Below are positions 31,292 through 40,076 of a stretch of 64,000 bases of DNA, in pieces. Position 1 is the stretch's first letter, and each line of letters opens with the position of its first letter. Location of the stretch: the NCBI RefSeq assembly GCF_011752065.1, contig NZ_JAAIJY010000013.1, positions 25,383 to 89,382 on the forward strand, in the 5' to 3' direction. Below the pieces are notes generated by a model, which was not told the DNA's origin, made no database searches, and was given only the letters and a program-made list of their open reading frames with translations. The DNA is from Actinomyces sp. ZJ308 (GTDB taxonomy: Bacteria > Actinomycetota > Actinomycetes > Actinomycetales > Actinomycetaceae). The position numbers and the translations under genes were made by a program.

Positions 31292-32911
31292 ATGCAACAG
31301 TCTCGCATTGCCGGCCTGGGGGGAATCCGGTCGGTGGTGGCCTTCACCATCAATATCGTGGTGAGCCTGGCCCTTATCGCCGTGCTGCCGATCATGGTCA
31401 TCTGGCCCTTCAGCGGGAGCCACCGCCCCACGGTGGAGGTCCACGACGAGGCCGGGATACTCCAGACTGAGCCGCTGGCCAAGGAGATCCAGTCGATGCG
31501 GTTCCGCCAGGACGTCCACGTCGCCGTGCTCACCGTCCCGGGCTGGGACGTCGACAACCTCAACGACGCCGTGCTCGCCTACGCGCGCTCCCACGAGCGT
31601 GACACCGACGTCCCGTGGATCTCGACGTCGAACCCCAACTACTGGAGCGACGGCCTGGTGATCCTGGCCGTCGCCCCCGACGCGCGCAAGGTCGGCTGCT
31701 ACTTCGGTGAGGACGTCGCGGTGCCCCTGGCTCAGCAGGCCGCCATCCAGGACGCCGCCAAGGACCAGTACCGCCGCGCCGACTGGTACGGGGGCACCGT
31801 CTCCATGGCGACCAGGACCGCCGACGTCGTCGGCCGACCCGGAGGCGGCGACGTGGGGACCACCTACGTTCTACCGGGGATCGCGGCGCTCGCGGGCACC
31901 GTCTGGCTCTCGTACTACCTGTGGCGCGGCTTCACGGCGCGGCGTCGGGCGCGCGAGGCGCTGCGCCACTACTCGCAGGTCACCCACGACTACGAGACCA
32001 CCGAGCTCCTGGCAGGCACGATCCCCGAGGACGAGCCTCACGGGGAGCAGGTCATGGCCCGCTACCGCTGGTTCCGCGGCGAGTACGAGAAGCTGACCCG
32101 CTCCTGGCAGGACTTCGGCAGTCCCCGAGCCACCCAGTGGTTCGGCATGTCGGTGCTGAGGCGTGCCACCAGTCTGGAGAAGCGCTCCGCGCTCCTGGAC
32201 TCCCTCGACGACGTCATCGCCAACACCGCTACCTTCCTCAACCAGGACAACGGCTGGGAGCGGACCTGGTACAACGAGCAGGGCCCGGTCCTGGAGGACC
32301 TGCAGTCGCTGCGGCGCCTGTGCCATGAGATCGACAGCTCCGGCGTCGCCAACACGGGCACCATGCCGGAGCGCTCCAGGGAGGAGCGGGAGTGGGTCCG
32401 CTCCCGCAAGCAGCGCCTGGACGCCATGACCTCCGAGCTGGAGGACGGTTCGCTCCAGCCCTCGGCCGCGCTCGACGAGCTCGATGAGATCGCCAGTGAG
32501 ACGAAGACGAAGGCGGCCCGGCTCGCGCGCGAGGCCATCGACGCCGATACCTCCAGGTACGCCGACGAGCGCCGTCGGCGCTACGACTCGCGCTCGTCCA
32601 GGAACGCCGCCTACGCCGGCTACTGGTACCTGGGCGGGGGACACGGCTCCTACAACCCCCACTCGACGATCCGCCTCAACCCCTCCTCACCCGCGATGTC
32701 TGCGCTCGGCTCGTCCGCCTCGGGCTCCGGTGCCGGAGGCTCCTACAGCTCCTTCACCCCGATCTCCGACCTGGTGACGGGCTACAGCTCGGCCTCCTCC
32801 TACACGCCGTCGAGCTCCAGCGGGTCGGGCTCCAGCTTCTCGGGGAGCAGCTTCTCCGGCGGCTACAGCGGCGGAGGCTTCTCCGGATCCGGCTCCTCCT
32901 CCAGCTTCTGA
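31292..32911 (+). CDS. TPM-domain membrane protein (DUF5129-like)
   Basis: Predicted 539 aa. Helix 1 (about residues 11-35) is followed by a TPM-like domain (VEVHDEAGILQTEPLAKEIQSM...VAVLTVPGWDVDNLNDAVLAYAR...WSDGLVILAVAPDARKVGCYFGEDV), a second helix (YVLPGIAALAGTVWLSYYLW) and a long helical cytoplasmic region. The C-terminus is Ser/Gly/Phe-rich (GSSFSGSSFSGGYSGGGFSG), the usual tail of TPM proteins such as YgcG. TPM domains have been linked to phosphatase and photosystem-repair functions; the role here is unknown. ATG 31292 has AAAGGGA about 8 bases upstream. Confidence 0.75.
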   Translation: MQQSRIAGLGGIRSVVAFTINIVVSLALIAVLPIMVIWPFSGSHRPTVEVHDEAGILQTEPLAKEIQSMRFRQDVHVAVLTVPGWDVDNLNDAVLAYARSHERDTDVPWISTSNPNYWSDGLVILAVAPDARKVGCYFGEDVAVPLAQQAAIQDAAKDQYRRADWYGGTVSMATRTADVVGRPGGGDVGTTYVLPGIAALAGTVWLSYYLWRGFTARRRAREALRHYSQVTHDYETTELLAGTIPEDEPHGEQVMARYRWFRGEYEKLTRSWQDFGSPRATQWFGMSVLRRATSLEKRSALLDSLDDVIANTATFLNQDNGWERTWYNEQGPVLEDLQSLRRLCHEIDSSGVANTGTMPERSREEREWVRSRKQRLDAMTSELEDGSLQPSAALDELDEIASETKTKAARLAREAIDADTSRYADERRRRYDSRSSRNAAYAGYWYLGGGHGSYNPHSTIRLNPSSPAMSALGSSASGSGAGGSYSSFTPISDLVTGYSSASSYTPSSSSGSGSSFSGSSFSGGYSGGGFSGSGSSSSF

Positions 32912-33046
32912 GCCGGGGCTCGCTGCGGGCTGTCGGTCGGCGGCGGGGCGCCCGGGGGCGTCCGGCCACCGGCCGGACCGGCCGTGAGCCGCGTCATGGG
33001 GCGTCGACGGGCCGGCGTCGGCCTGGGAGGGGCACGGGCCGGCCGG

Positions 33047-33052
33047 TAGGCT
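33047..33052 (+). promoter_or_regulatory. -10 element of the DUF5926 gene (leaderless)
   Basis: TAGGCT ends 7 bases before ATG 33060. Confidence 0.55.
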
Positions 33053-33059
33053 GACGGCC

Positions 33060-33950
33060 ATGTCGAAGAAGAAGCGCCACGGGCGCCGTCCGGCCCCCAA
33101 GACCGCCAAGCCCCGCAAGCAGAGTATCGAGTTCGTCGCCCGCCCCTTCGCCGGCATCCCGGCCGAGGAGGACCTCGTGGCGATGGCCCAGATCATCCCG
33201 GCCGCCACGGCCGCGGTGCGCCTGACCGAGGAGTACGGCGGCGGGCAGGTCCAGCTCGTCACGCTCCTGCCCGAGTTCGTCCAGGGGCTCAAGCGCTCCG
33301 ACGGCGAGGTCCTCGTGGCCATGCAGACCTCCATGCACTCCGGGGACGCCTCCCGCGACGTCGCCGCCGCGGTGCTCGCCACCCTCGAGCTGCCCGAGGG
33401 CCAGGCGCTGCGCTCCGAGGGCCTGCCCGAGCCCGGTCCGCGCCTCCAGGACATCCTCGACACCAGTGAGCCGCCGGTCGTCTCCGTGCGAGAGACCTTC
33501 GACTTCTGGATCGACCCCCAGGCCGGGGCCGGTGACGCGCAGGCCAGGCAGGTCATCGAGGACGCCATCGAGCGCGCCAAGGAGGAGATCGCCCCGACCC
33601 GGCCCGTGCCCGGCGTCGAGCACGCCTACTGGTGCCGCCTGGGCGCCAAGGAGTTTGTGCGCTGGGTGCGCGGGGAGGACGAGGACGAGTTCTTCAACGC
33701 CTTCGCCCGCATCCACGCCGCGCGCGAGTCGGACCTGGAGGAGGGCGCGCGCTTCGTGGGCGCCTTCCGGGCCAACGGGGTGGCCATCCCCGTGTGGGAG
33801 CTCGTGCCCGGAACCGAGGCCGAGGAGCTGACCGAGCCGCTGCAGGCCATGGGCAGGCGTCTCGACGCCGCACTGGCGGATGAGAGCCCCCTGAGCCCCG
33901 AGGTCCGCCGTGCCAAGGCCGGCATCATCTCCCGCCAGGTCAACCTCTAG
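33060..33950 (+). CDS. DUF5926 family protein
   Basis: Predicted 296 aa. It begins with a very basic segment (MSKKKRHGRRPAPKTAKPRKQ), then FVARPFAGIPAEEDLVAMAQIIPAATA and VSVRETFDFWIDP, characteristic of DUF5926, a conserved actinobacterial family without known function that lies next to glycosyltransferase or preprotein-translocase-associated genes in some relatives. No catalytic motif is evident. It is probably leaderless. A palindromic repeat begins 22 bases after the stop. Confidence 0.82.
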   Translation: MSKKKRHGRRPAPKTAKPRKQSIEFVARPFAGIPAEEDLVAMAQIIPAATAAVRLTEEYGGGQVQLVTLLPEFVQGLKRSDGEVLVAMQTSMHSGDASRDVAAAVLATLELPEGQALRSEGLPEPGPRLQDILDTSEPPVVSVRETFDFWIDPQAGAGDAQARQVIEDAIERAKEEIAPTRPVPGVEHAYWCRLGAKEFVRWVRGEDEDEFFNAFARIHAARESDLEEGARFVGAFRANGVAIPVWELVPGTEAEELTEPLQAMGRRLDAALADESPLSPEVRRAKAGIISRQVNL

Positions 33951-33972
33951 CCCCTCTCCTTTTCTTTCGTTG

Positions 33973-34035
33973 AGCCGGGCATTTCTCGCGCAGCCGGACA
34001 GAAATTCTGCCCGGCTACGCGAGAAACGCCCGGCT
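33973..34035. repeat. GGGGACA-related palindrome, site 3a (diverged outer arms)
   Basis: 31-base arms (AGCCGGGCATTTCTCGCG at the start) pair with three mismatches around the shared centre ACAGAAATTCTG. The outer arms read GCCGGGCATT instead of GGGGACAT. It is placed as a terminator for the DUF5926 gene. Confidence 0.75.
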
Positions 34036-34060
34036 CGGTGGTGGCGGGGTCAGGTGGTGG

Positions 34061-34208
34061 CGGCGGGGACATTCGACGCCGTCGGGGACCCTTCTGCGCG
34101 GCCGGGGACATTTCACTCGTGCGGGTGCAGGATTTCTGTCCCCGTACGTGCAACATGTCCCCGTTTGATCGAGGGATGCACCCGGCTGCGCAGAATGTCC
34201 CCGGCTGT
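34061..34208. repeat. GGGGACA palindrome family, site 3b
   Basis: It reads GGGGACATTC-GACGCCGTC, GGGGACCC, GGCCGGGGACATTTC, centre GCAGGATTTCTGT, CCCCGTACGTG, CATGTCCCCG and a further GCGCAGAATGTCCCCGGC half. It lies between the convergent DUF5926 and DUF817 genes. Confidence 0.85.
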
Positions 34209-34312
34209 GGTGGGGTTGGGCGGGTTCTGGGGCGGTCCGTCTCCGACGGCGTCGAACCCTTCCTCTCCGCGGTGCTGCCGGGCGCGGGTTCGGGGCGTGA
34301 GGGGTGCGCGGC

Positions 34313-35170
34313 TCAGGTCTCGGCGATACGCAGGCGTTGGCGCGTCACTCGTGGCAGGCCGCGCCCGTAGAGGGTGCCCTCCTTGGCCTTGACGGCCGCG
34401 ACGAGCACGAAGCTGAGCGTGATGAGCAGTGCCCAGCTGCCGAACTTACCGGCATGTACCAGGTGCCAGCCGTCGGCCTGGTTGGGATAGCGCCAGGCAC
34501 TCAGGGCCGTGGCCAGGTTCTCCGCCAACCAGAGGAAGGCGCCGATGAGGATGAAGGCCACCGTCGTCGGCATCCGGTAACGGTCCCCGCCGACGGTGAA
34601 GTGAGTGGTGCTTCCCCACAGGGCGATGAGGAAACCGGCCGCGATGCCCCAGCGCAGGTCGACGATGACGTGGTGGGTGAAGAAGTTGAGGTAGGCGGCC
34701 ACGGCCAGCAGGCTCACCGGCCACCACCGGAAACCGCCCGTGTGCAGGTCGAAGCGCCGGAAGGCCTGGCAGATGTAGGAGCCGACAGAGGCGTACATGA
34801 AGCCGGAGAAGACCGGCACCCCGCCGATGCGCACCGCCCCGGCATCCGGGTAGGCCCAGGAGCCGGTGTGAACCTTGAACGCCTCCAGTGCCAGCCCGAT
34901 GAGGTGGAAGGCGCAAATGACGCCGAGCTCGCGCCAGGTCTCCAGCCTCAGGGCGACGAAGGCGATCTGCACCACGACGACGTAGATCAGCAGGGCGTCG
35001 TAGCGGGCGATCGGCGGATCGGCGTAGCTCCAGATCAGAGTGCTCACCGCGAGTCCCACGAAGATGGCGATGGCGAAGCCGCAGCACGCCAGCTCCAGGA
35101 GAGTGAACTGGATGAGGCGGCGGGGGAGCAGGCGCCAGCGACTCAGCGGGAGGCGGGCGGTGTCGGGCAC
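34313..35170 (-). CDS. DUF817 family membrane protein
   Basis: Predicted 285 aa with about seven helices. The signature HLIGLALEAFKVHTGSWAYPDAGAVRIGGVPVFSGFMYASVGSYICQA and NFFTHHVIVDLRW match DUF817 (YoaT-like) proteins, whose function is unknown. GTG 35170 was preferred over GTG 35188 because CATACT ends 6 bases upstream of it, giving a leaderless start. Confidence 0.85.
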   Translation of the reverse strand: MPDTARLPLSRWRLLPRRLIQFTLLELACCGFAIAIFVGLAVSTLIWSYADPPIARYDALLIYVVVVQIAFVALRLETWRELGVICAFHLIGLALEAFKVHTGSWAYPDAGAVRIGGVPVFSGFMYASVGSYICQAFRRFDLHTGGFRWWPVSLLAVAAYLNFFTHHVIVDLRWGIAAGFLIALWGSTTHFTVGGDRYRMPTTVAFILIGAFLWLAENLATALSAWRYPNQADGWHLVHAGKFGSWALLITLSFVLVAAVKAKEGTLYGRGLPRVTRQRLRIAET

Positions 35171-35176
35171 GAGGCG

Positions 35177-35182
35177 AGTATG
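35177..35182 (-). promoter_or_regulatory. -10 element of the DUF817 gene (leaderless)
   Basis: CATACT on the minus strand ends 6 bases before GTG 35170. Confidence 0.5.
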
Positions 35183-35210
35183 CCGCACCTCGACGTCGCA
35201 CCGGCTTCCC

Positions 35211-35282
35211 TCGCGGCCAGGGACATCTCGCGCGTACGGGTGCAGGAATTCTGTCCCCGACGGCGTCGAACGTCCCCGGCCG
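35211..35282. repeat. GGGGACA palindrome family, site 4 (mismatched arms)
   Basis: The left arm carries the CGCGCGTAC module and the right arm the GACGGCGTC module around GCAGGAATTCTGT, so the two halves come from different variants and pair only at the ends. Confidence 0.8.
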
Positions 35283-35359
35283 TGGCGGACGGGATTCGGC
35301 GGGGGAGTGGGCTGGGAGGGTCAGCCGGGCAGCCGGCCCTGCGCGGCCGCTCACCCGGC

Positions 35360-35971
35360 CTACTTCACCGCGAGGCGGGCGACGTGCTTGAGGTGCTTCT
35401 TGTGCTGGCGCCGGCCGGCCTTGCCCACCTTGCCGAAGTTGACCCAGGCCCGCCTGCGCATGCCCAGCTGCTTGAGGGCGGCGCCCAGGAACACCGAGCT
35501 GACGTAGTTGCCGCAGAACCGGCGCAGGAACCACGTGGGGGAGGTCGAGGTGGTGAGCACCAGCACCTGCTGGATGTGGCCCAGGTGGCCCTTCACCCCG
35601 GAGGCCGTCGCGTGGTAGGCCCACCCCTGCTTCATGACCTTGTCGACGAAGCCCTTGACGATGGCGGGCACGTCACTCCACCAGATCGGGCAGATGACGA
35701 TGATGCGCGAGGCCTCCTCGATGAGCCTCTGGTAGTGGCTCACCAGCGGGTCCAGCGTGCCGCCCTCGCGGAACAGGGCCAGCTCCTCGGCCGTGTAGCG
35801 CGGGTCGAAGCCGTCGGCGTAGAGGTCGACGACGTCGTAGGGCCGGCCCGCCTTGTCCAGGGCGGAGGTGGCGGACTCGAGCACGGCGTGATTGAAGGAG
35901 CCGTCGTAGGGGTGGGCGTAGACGATGAGGGTCCGCTCGCCCGTCTTCCTGAGAGTCTTCCTGGCTGTCAT
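35360..35971 (-). CDS. NAD(P)H dehydrogenase (quinone)-type flavodoxin-fold oxidoreductase
   Basis: Predicted 203 aa. Flavodoxin_2 fold: RTLIVYAHPYDGSFNHAVLESA (FMN phosphate loop), IIVICPIWWSDVPAIVKGFVDKVM and GHIQQVLVLTTSTSPTWF. Related enzymes reduce quinones or act as modulators of drug activity (MdaB/KefF-like). It is translated from an ATG that overlaps the TetR stop by one base, so the regulator and enzyme form a two-gene operon. The enzyme probably handles the compound sensed by the TetR protein (inference). Confidence 0.88.
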   Translation of the reverse strand: MTARKTLRKTGERTLIVYAHPYDGSFNHAVLESATSALDKAGRPYDVVDLYADGFDPRYTAEELALFREGGTLDPLVSHYQRLIEEASRIIVICPIWWSDVPAIVKGFVDKVMKQGWAYHATASGVKGHLGHIQQVLVLTTSTSPTWFLRRFCGNYVSSVFLGAALKQLGMRRRAWVNFGKVGKAGRRQHKKHLKHVARLAVK

Positions 35972-36528
35972 CAGCTGTCTCCTATCGTGACGATGGCGCG
36001 CAGGGCTGCGCGGATGAAGGTGGTGTCGGCGGTGGCGGCGCCGGCGGCGATGAGCTGGGTGTAGCCCTGTAGACAGGACCACACCAGGAGGTGAAGCGGT
36101 TCCGGGTCGGTTCCCCGCTGCGCGGCCAGGCGCTCCACCTCGCCGCGGGTCAGCGCCAGCAGCGGGTGCTCGTCCAGGCGGTCCAGTGCGGCGATGGCCG
36201 CGGGGCTGACCTGGTTGAACTCGAAGAGCCGAGGGTGCTCGGCGGCCAGCTCCACCAGAAGGGACCCGATGCCGACGAGCGACTCGATCGGGTCGTCCCG
36301 GACGAGGGCGCCGGCGCGCTCGCCCAGCGAGGAGGACAGCTGGCGCGCCGCGGCCTCGAAGAGGCTGGTCTTGGACGGGAAGTGCTTGTAGCAGGCGGGC
36401 GTGGTCACCCCGCAGGCGCGGGCCACGCCGCCCAGCGTCACCTCGCTCCACCCGTGGACGTCGATGAGATCCAGGGTGGTGTCGATGAGCCGCTGACGGG
36501 TGTCCGTGCTGCGCCGGTCAATCCTCAC
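35971..36528 (-). CDS. TetR/AcrR family repressor
   Basis: Predicted 185 aa. N-terminal HTH at about residues 10-55 (RQRLIDTTLDLIDVHGWSEVTLGGVARACGVTTPACYKHFPSKTSLFEAAARQL), then a helical ligand domain with the WHG-like pattern LLVWSCLQGYTQLIAAG. GTG 36528 is preceded by TAACCT at 7 bases (leaderless), and that -10 lies inside a palindrome, so the protein most likely represses its own operon. Confidence 0.92.
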   Translation of the reverse strand: MRIDRRSTDTRQRLIDTTLDLIDVHGWSEVTLGGVARACGVTTPACYKHFPSKTSLFEAAARQLSSSLGERAGALVRDDPIESLVGIGSLLVELAAEHPRLFEFNQVSPAAIAALDRLDEHPLLALTRGEVERLAAQRGTDPEPLHLLVWSCLQGYTQLIAAGAATADTTFIRAALRAIVTIGDS

Positions 36529-36534
36529 ATCAAG

Positions 36535-36555
36535 TAGGTTAACTTAGTTTACCTA
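36535..36555. promoter_or_regulatory. TetR operator overlapping the -10 of its own operon
   Basis: TAGGTTAAC-tta-GTTTACCTA: 9-base arms, 8 of 9 complementary, 3-base centre. The minus-strand -10 TAACCT (36536-36541) is inside it, so binding would block the TetR-flavodoxin transcript. Confidence 0.75.
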
Positions 36556-37370
36556 ACTGTCAAGGGCGGTCGCGGATGTCGCGTCGAGGTGCCGCCGGTG
36601 CTCACGCATGGCTGCCCGATGTCAACCACGAGTGACCACTATGTGGTCGGCGCGAGGTCCGTGAGCTCGTCCCCCGAAGGTCTTGGCCCTCGTCCTGTTA
36701 ACGTTGCCAACCGCGGCTGCGCAACGACGTCGGACGGCCGCCGAGAACGCCTCCGACCGGAGCGGACGCGCGCGGATATCGGTACGGGTGAACCGCGGGG
36801 CCAGGACCTTGACACTCCTGTCTCGGCGGCCTTGAATCATCTCAAGTCCATCACAGCACGACGAACGCCTAGCACCGGGACGTCCCGGCCCGTCCGGCAT
36901 GAAAGGAGCACTGATGACGCGTACCGCCTGCGGCTCCGAACTGCGGTCGACGCCGATGCGCGTCACCCTGCCGTGCTCGCGCCGGCCGGACTGTCGGCGC
37001 CATCGATGCCGGTCGACCGCCACCCATTAACGATCTGTTGACGATCCGCTGACGCCCCGGACGTCAGTGTCGGCCGGAAGGATGCGGAGAGCCTCGGTTC
37101 TTCGAGTCCACCGCCGAGGAGTCTCGCTCAGGCTCGTCGTTGAGTCTCATCAGTCAAGGCTCTGATTCAGTACCAGTTCCCGCCAGCGCCCATCGTTCGC
37201 CCGTCGTCTCGAGGCGGCTGAGGGCCGCCACCCAACTCATCCAGTTCTGTTTGCCGTCAGATCCATGATGCCTATGGACCTTTACCCGGGTTCCTGGCAC
37301 CCTGGTGGGACGGCAGCGTCGCCGCCGGGCCCGCCCGCCATGCGGCGAGTGAAGCGAAAGGCCTGTTGTC
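36556..37370. other. 815-base gap with one possible small ORF
   Basis: Less GC-rich patches and no recognised domain in any frame; a 150-codon plus frame from 36589 has no coding texture. One short ORF with a good ribosome site is listed separately. Confidence 0.4.
36914..37030 (+). CDS. Possible 38-aa Cys/Arg-rich small protein
   Basis: MTRTACGSELRSTPMRVTLP then a Cys/Arg/His-rich tail, TAA stop. AAAGGAG lies 5 bases before the ATG, which is the reason to list it. Four Cys and several His could bind metal or it could be a leader peptide. Nothing else supports it. Confidence 0.3.
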   Translation: MTRTACGSELRSTPMRVTLPCSRRPDCRRHRCRSTATH

Positions 37371-39395
37371 ATGACCACTGACCCCGCGAACCGCCATCAA
37401 TCAGGAGCCGCTGCGCCTCCGACCGACTCCCACGAGCAGGACGCTCGGAGCGGTACAGCGGACGTCACGCCTGCGCCCGTCAGCCGCCCGGTCAGTACCG
37501 GGCCGCCCGAGCGGCCGCCGGTCCACCCCCAGCACCCGAGCTCGGGAACCTGGCGCGCCGTCAGCACGGCCGGCGCTCCCTTGAGCGTGCGCGAGGTGGA
37601 GGCGGCCGCCTCCACCGCCCCGGCCGCTCACACCTCCGCCCAGGCCGCTACTCGCTCCTCCGTCCGCTCCCCCTCGGAGACCGCCGCCGCCGGCGTCGTC
37701 CTGCGAGACCTCGCCGATGAGTACGCCCTGCTCCTGTGCGCCCATGACCCCGAGGCGGCCGCCCGTACCGGCCTGCCCGGCGGAGCCATCCTGCCCGACT
37801 ACTCGCCCGCGGGCCTGGCCGAGCGACTCAGCGCCGAGCGCTCCCTGCGTCACCGCGTGGCCGCCGTCGACCGCTCCACCGGGGCCGATGAGCTCCTGCG
37901 CCGCCACCTCCTGGAGCGCCTGGAGACCTCCATCCAGTTCATCTCCGCCGGTGAGGAGGGCGGCAACCTCGGTTTCCTCTCCTCGCCCTTCCAGCGGATC
38001 GCCCACCAGCTGCACCGGCCTCCCGAGGCCCCCGACCGCGCCGGTACCGAGGAGGCCGATCTCGCCGAGGCCGAGGCCAAGTGGGAGGACGCCTGGAACC
38101 TGCACCGCACCCGTCTGGAGGCGCTGCCCGCCGCCCTGGAGGGGCTGGCCGCCTCCCTGGCCGTCTCCGCCGAGGCCGGCGCGATCGCCCCGCTCAGCCA
38201 GGTCGACGTCGTTGCCGGTCAGGCGCGCGACCTCGCTCGGCGTCGCACCCGGGGCCTGCCCGAGGACCTGCCGGCCACCCTGCACGTCCAGCTCCAGGAG
38301 GCCGACGTCGCCGCCCGCCGCGCCGCCCTGGACTTCGCCTCGCACCTGCGCACCACCTTCTCGCCGCGCGCGCCGCAGGCCGAGGGTGTCGGTCCGCAGC
38401 GCCACGCCCTGTGGATGCGCCGCATCCTGGGCACGCGGATCAATCCCGAGGAGGCCTACGCCTGGGCCACCGAGGAGCTCACCCGAGTCATCGCCGAGCA
38501 GGACGCCATCGCCGCCGACATCCTGGGCCCCGGCGCCGACGCCTACAGCCTCAATCGGCACCTGCGCGCCGACCCGACCCAGGCCCTGCGCCCGGGGGAC
38601 TACACCACCTGGGCGCAGGAGGTCGCCGACGAGGCGTGGGACGCCGTCGTCGGCCGGGTCCTCGACCCGCCCGACGGCCTGGGGCGCCCGTGGGTGCGCC
38701 TGGGCGAGCCCGGGGCCGGAGCGGTCCACTACGAGGAGCCTCGCGGAACCGGCGGGGAGCGCCGGCCCGGCATGATCCTGCGGTCCCTGGCCGACGGCGA
38801 GCAGCTGGTGTGGCCGTGGATGGAGCGGACCACGGTCCTGCACGAGTCGGTTCCCGGGCACCACGTCCACGTCGGTGCGCACGCCACCAGCACCCGGCTG
38901 ACCGCCTGGCAGCGCTACCTCGGCTCCGTGCCCGGCTGCGACGAGGGCTGGGGCCTGTACGCCGAGTCCCTCGCCGACGAGCTCGGGCTCATGCCCAGGC
39001 CCGAGGACCGCTTCGGCCGCCTGGCGGCGCGCCGCTGGCGACTGGCCCGGGTGCTCGTCGACCTGGGCGTCCACTCCCGGCTCCCCGTGCCCGACGACGT
39101 CGCCGCCCTGCCCGGCGCGAGCCGCGAGTGGAACCGGGCGACCGTGACCGCCGTACTGCGCCACCACACCGTCATCTCCGAGGGGCGCCTGCGCTTCGAG
39201 GTCTCCCGCCACCTGGGTTGGCCGGCCCAGCCGCTGGCCTACGCCGTGGGTGAGCGGGTCTGGCAGGCCGGCCGGCGCAGCGCCCAGGCGCAGGCCCGCG
39301 CCGAGGGCGGCGAGCTGGACCTGCGGGCCTTCCACAACCGGGGCATCGACCTGGGCAGCGTGGGGCTCGATCTTCTCGCAAACGCCTTGCACTGA
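37371..39395 (+). CDS. DUF885 family metallopeptidase-like protein
   Basis: Predicted 674 aa. After a roughly 85-residue Pro/Ala/Thr-rich start, the DUF885 domain fills the rest. Its gluzincin-like motif is HESVPGHH (H491, E492, H497) followed by CDEGWGLYAESLADELGL, giving the third ligand. DUF885 proteins are predicted zinc carboxypeptidases related to M32; no signal peptide is visible, so a cytoplasmic peptide- or amide-hydrolase role is likely. RMRRIL-like LWMRRILGTRINPEEAYAWATEEL is another family block. AAAGG lies 9 bases before the ATG. Confidence 0.86.
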   Translation: MTTDPANRHQSGAAAPPTDSHEQDARSGTADVTPAPVSRPVSTGPPERPPVHPQHPSSGTWRAVSTAGAPLSVREVEAAASTAPAAHTSAQAATRSSVRSPSETAAAGVVLRDLADEYALLLCAHDPEAAARTGLPGGAILPDYSPAGLAERLSAERSLRHRVAAVDRSTGADELLRRHLLERLETSIQFISAGEEGGNLGFLSSPFQRIAHQLHRPPEAPDRAGTEEADLAEAEAKWEDAWNLHRTRLEALPAALEGLAASLAVSAEAGAIAPLSQVDVVAGQARDLARRRTRGLPEDLPATLHVQLQEADVAARRAALDFASHLRTTFSPRAPQAEGVGPQRHALWMRRILGTRINPEEAYAWATEELTRVIAEQDAIAADILGPGADAYSLNRHLRADPTQALRPGDYTTWAQEVADEAWDAVVGRVLDPPDGLGRPWVRLGEPGAGAVHYEEPRGTGGERRPGMILRSLADGEQLVWPWMERTTVLHESVPGHHVHVGAHATSTRLTAWQRYLGSVPGCDEGWGLYAESLADELGLMPRPEDRFGRLAARRWRLARVLVDLGVHSRLPVPDDVAALPGASREWNRATVTAVLRHHTVISEGRLRFEVSRHLGWPAQPLAYAVGERVWQAGRRSAQAQARAEGGELDLRAFHNRGIDLGSVGLDLLANALH

Positions 39396-40076
39396 CCTGT
39401 ACGGAAGATGCAGAAGATGAAAGAGGGGTCCGGTCGCTCGTCGGCCGGGCCCCGGGCGCCCCGGGGCGGGATCCGAGCGGGGACGTGCTCGCCCTCAGGG
39501 CCTGGAGACTCGAGCCGCCGTGGAGTGAGAGCCTTCACTGCCTGCGCAAACGCGACTGATCAAGACACGGTGCGAGGTGGGTGGACCGTGGCGGGGCAAG
39601 GGCGTGCCGGGGCGGCAGGGGTGTCGCCCCGGCACACGAAAGGACGCGTGATGCGTCGGCGGAACCCGGCGCCGTTGACGGGCTCCATGTCTTCACTGTG
39701 CCACGGGAATGGGGCGTGACGTGCCGAAACAGGTAACTTTAGCGGTTCACCGAGGAAACATGACGTTTTGCAGCAAGAATTGTCGGTTTCTCCGGGGACC
39801 GTTGTCCCATGATGAAGGTTTGACACAAAATCACTGAAGAAGCTCTGGGTGCGGGGTGTCGCCCTCCCGGCCGTCCGTGTGCTCCCGGCGTGTCGCGAGG
39901 GGAGGGCGGGGGTGCCCCCGGGGTGTTGCCGGCGCGGGGATGGCCCGTGACGATCCCCAGGATGTCGCAATAAATCGTAGAAAATCGGTGAACTTGACGG
40001 GCCTCACAAAAAAGGTGTGCGACAACGGGGTGCTCAGGAGTCGGCCGGAGGCCGTGACTCTGGATACCCTGGTGGT
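39396..40076. other. 681-base gap, no supported gene
   Basis: It has several AT-rich stretches unusual for this genome (39720-39840, 39960-40020), including TTGACA at 39820 and TTGACG at about 39993 as possible -35 elements. Short ORFs here lack domains. It may hold a small RNA or a long regulatory region for the glycosyltransferase gene. Confidence 0.35.
40065..40070 (+). promoter_or_regulatory. -10 element of the glycosyltransferase gene (leaderless)
   Basis: TACCCT (in GGATACCCT) ends 6 bases before GTG 40077. Confidence 0.5.

Noticed and set aside
36589..37041. 150-codon plus-strand ORF after the TetR gene
   Set aside because: Irregular composition, no ribosome site and no domain.
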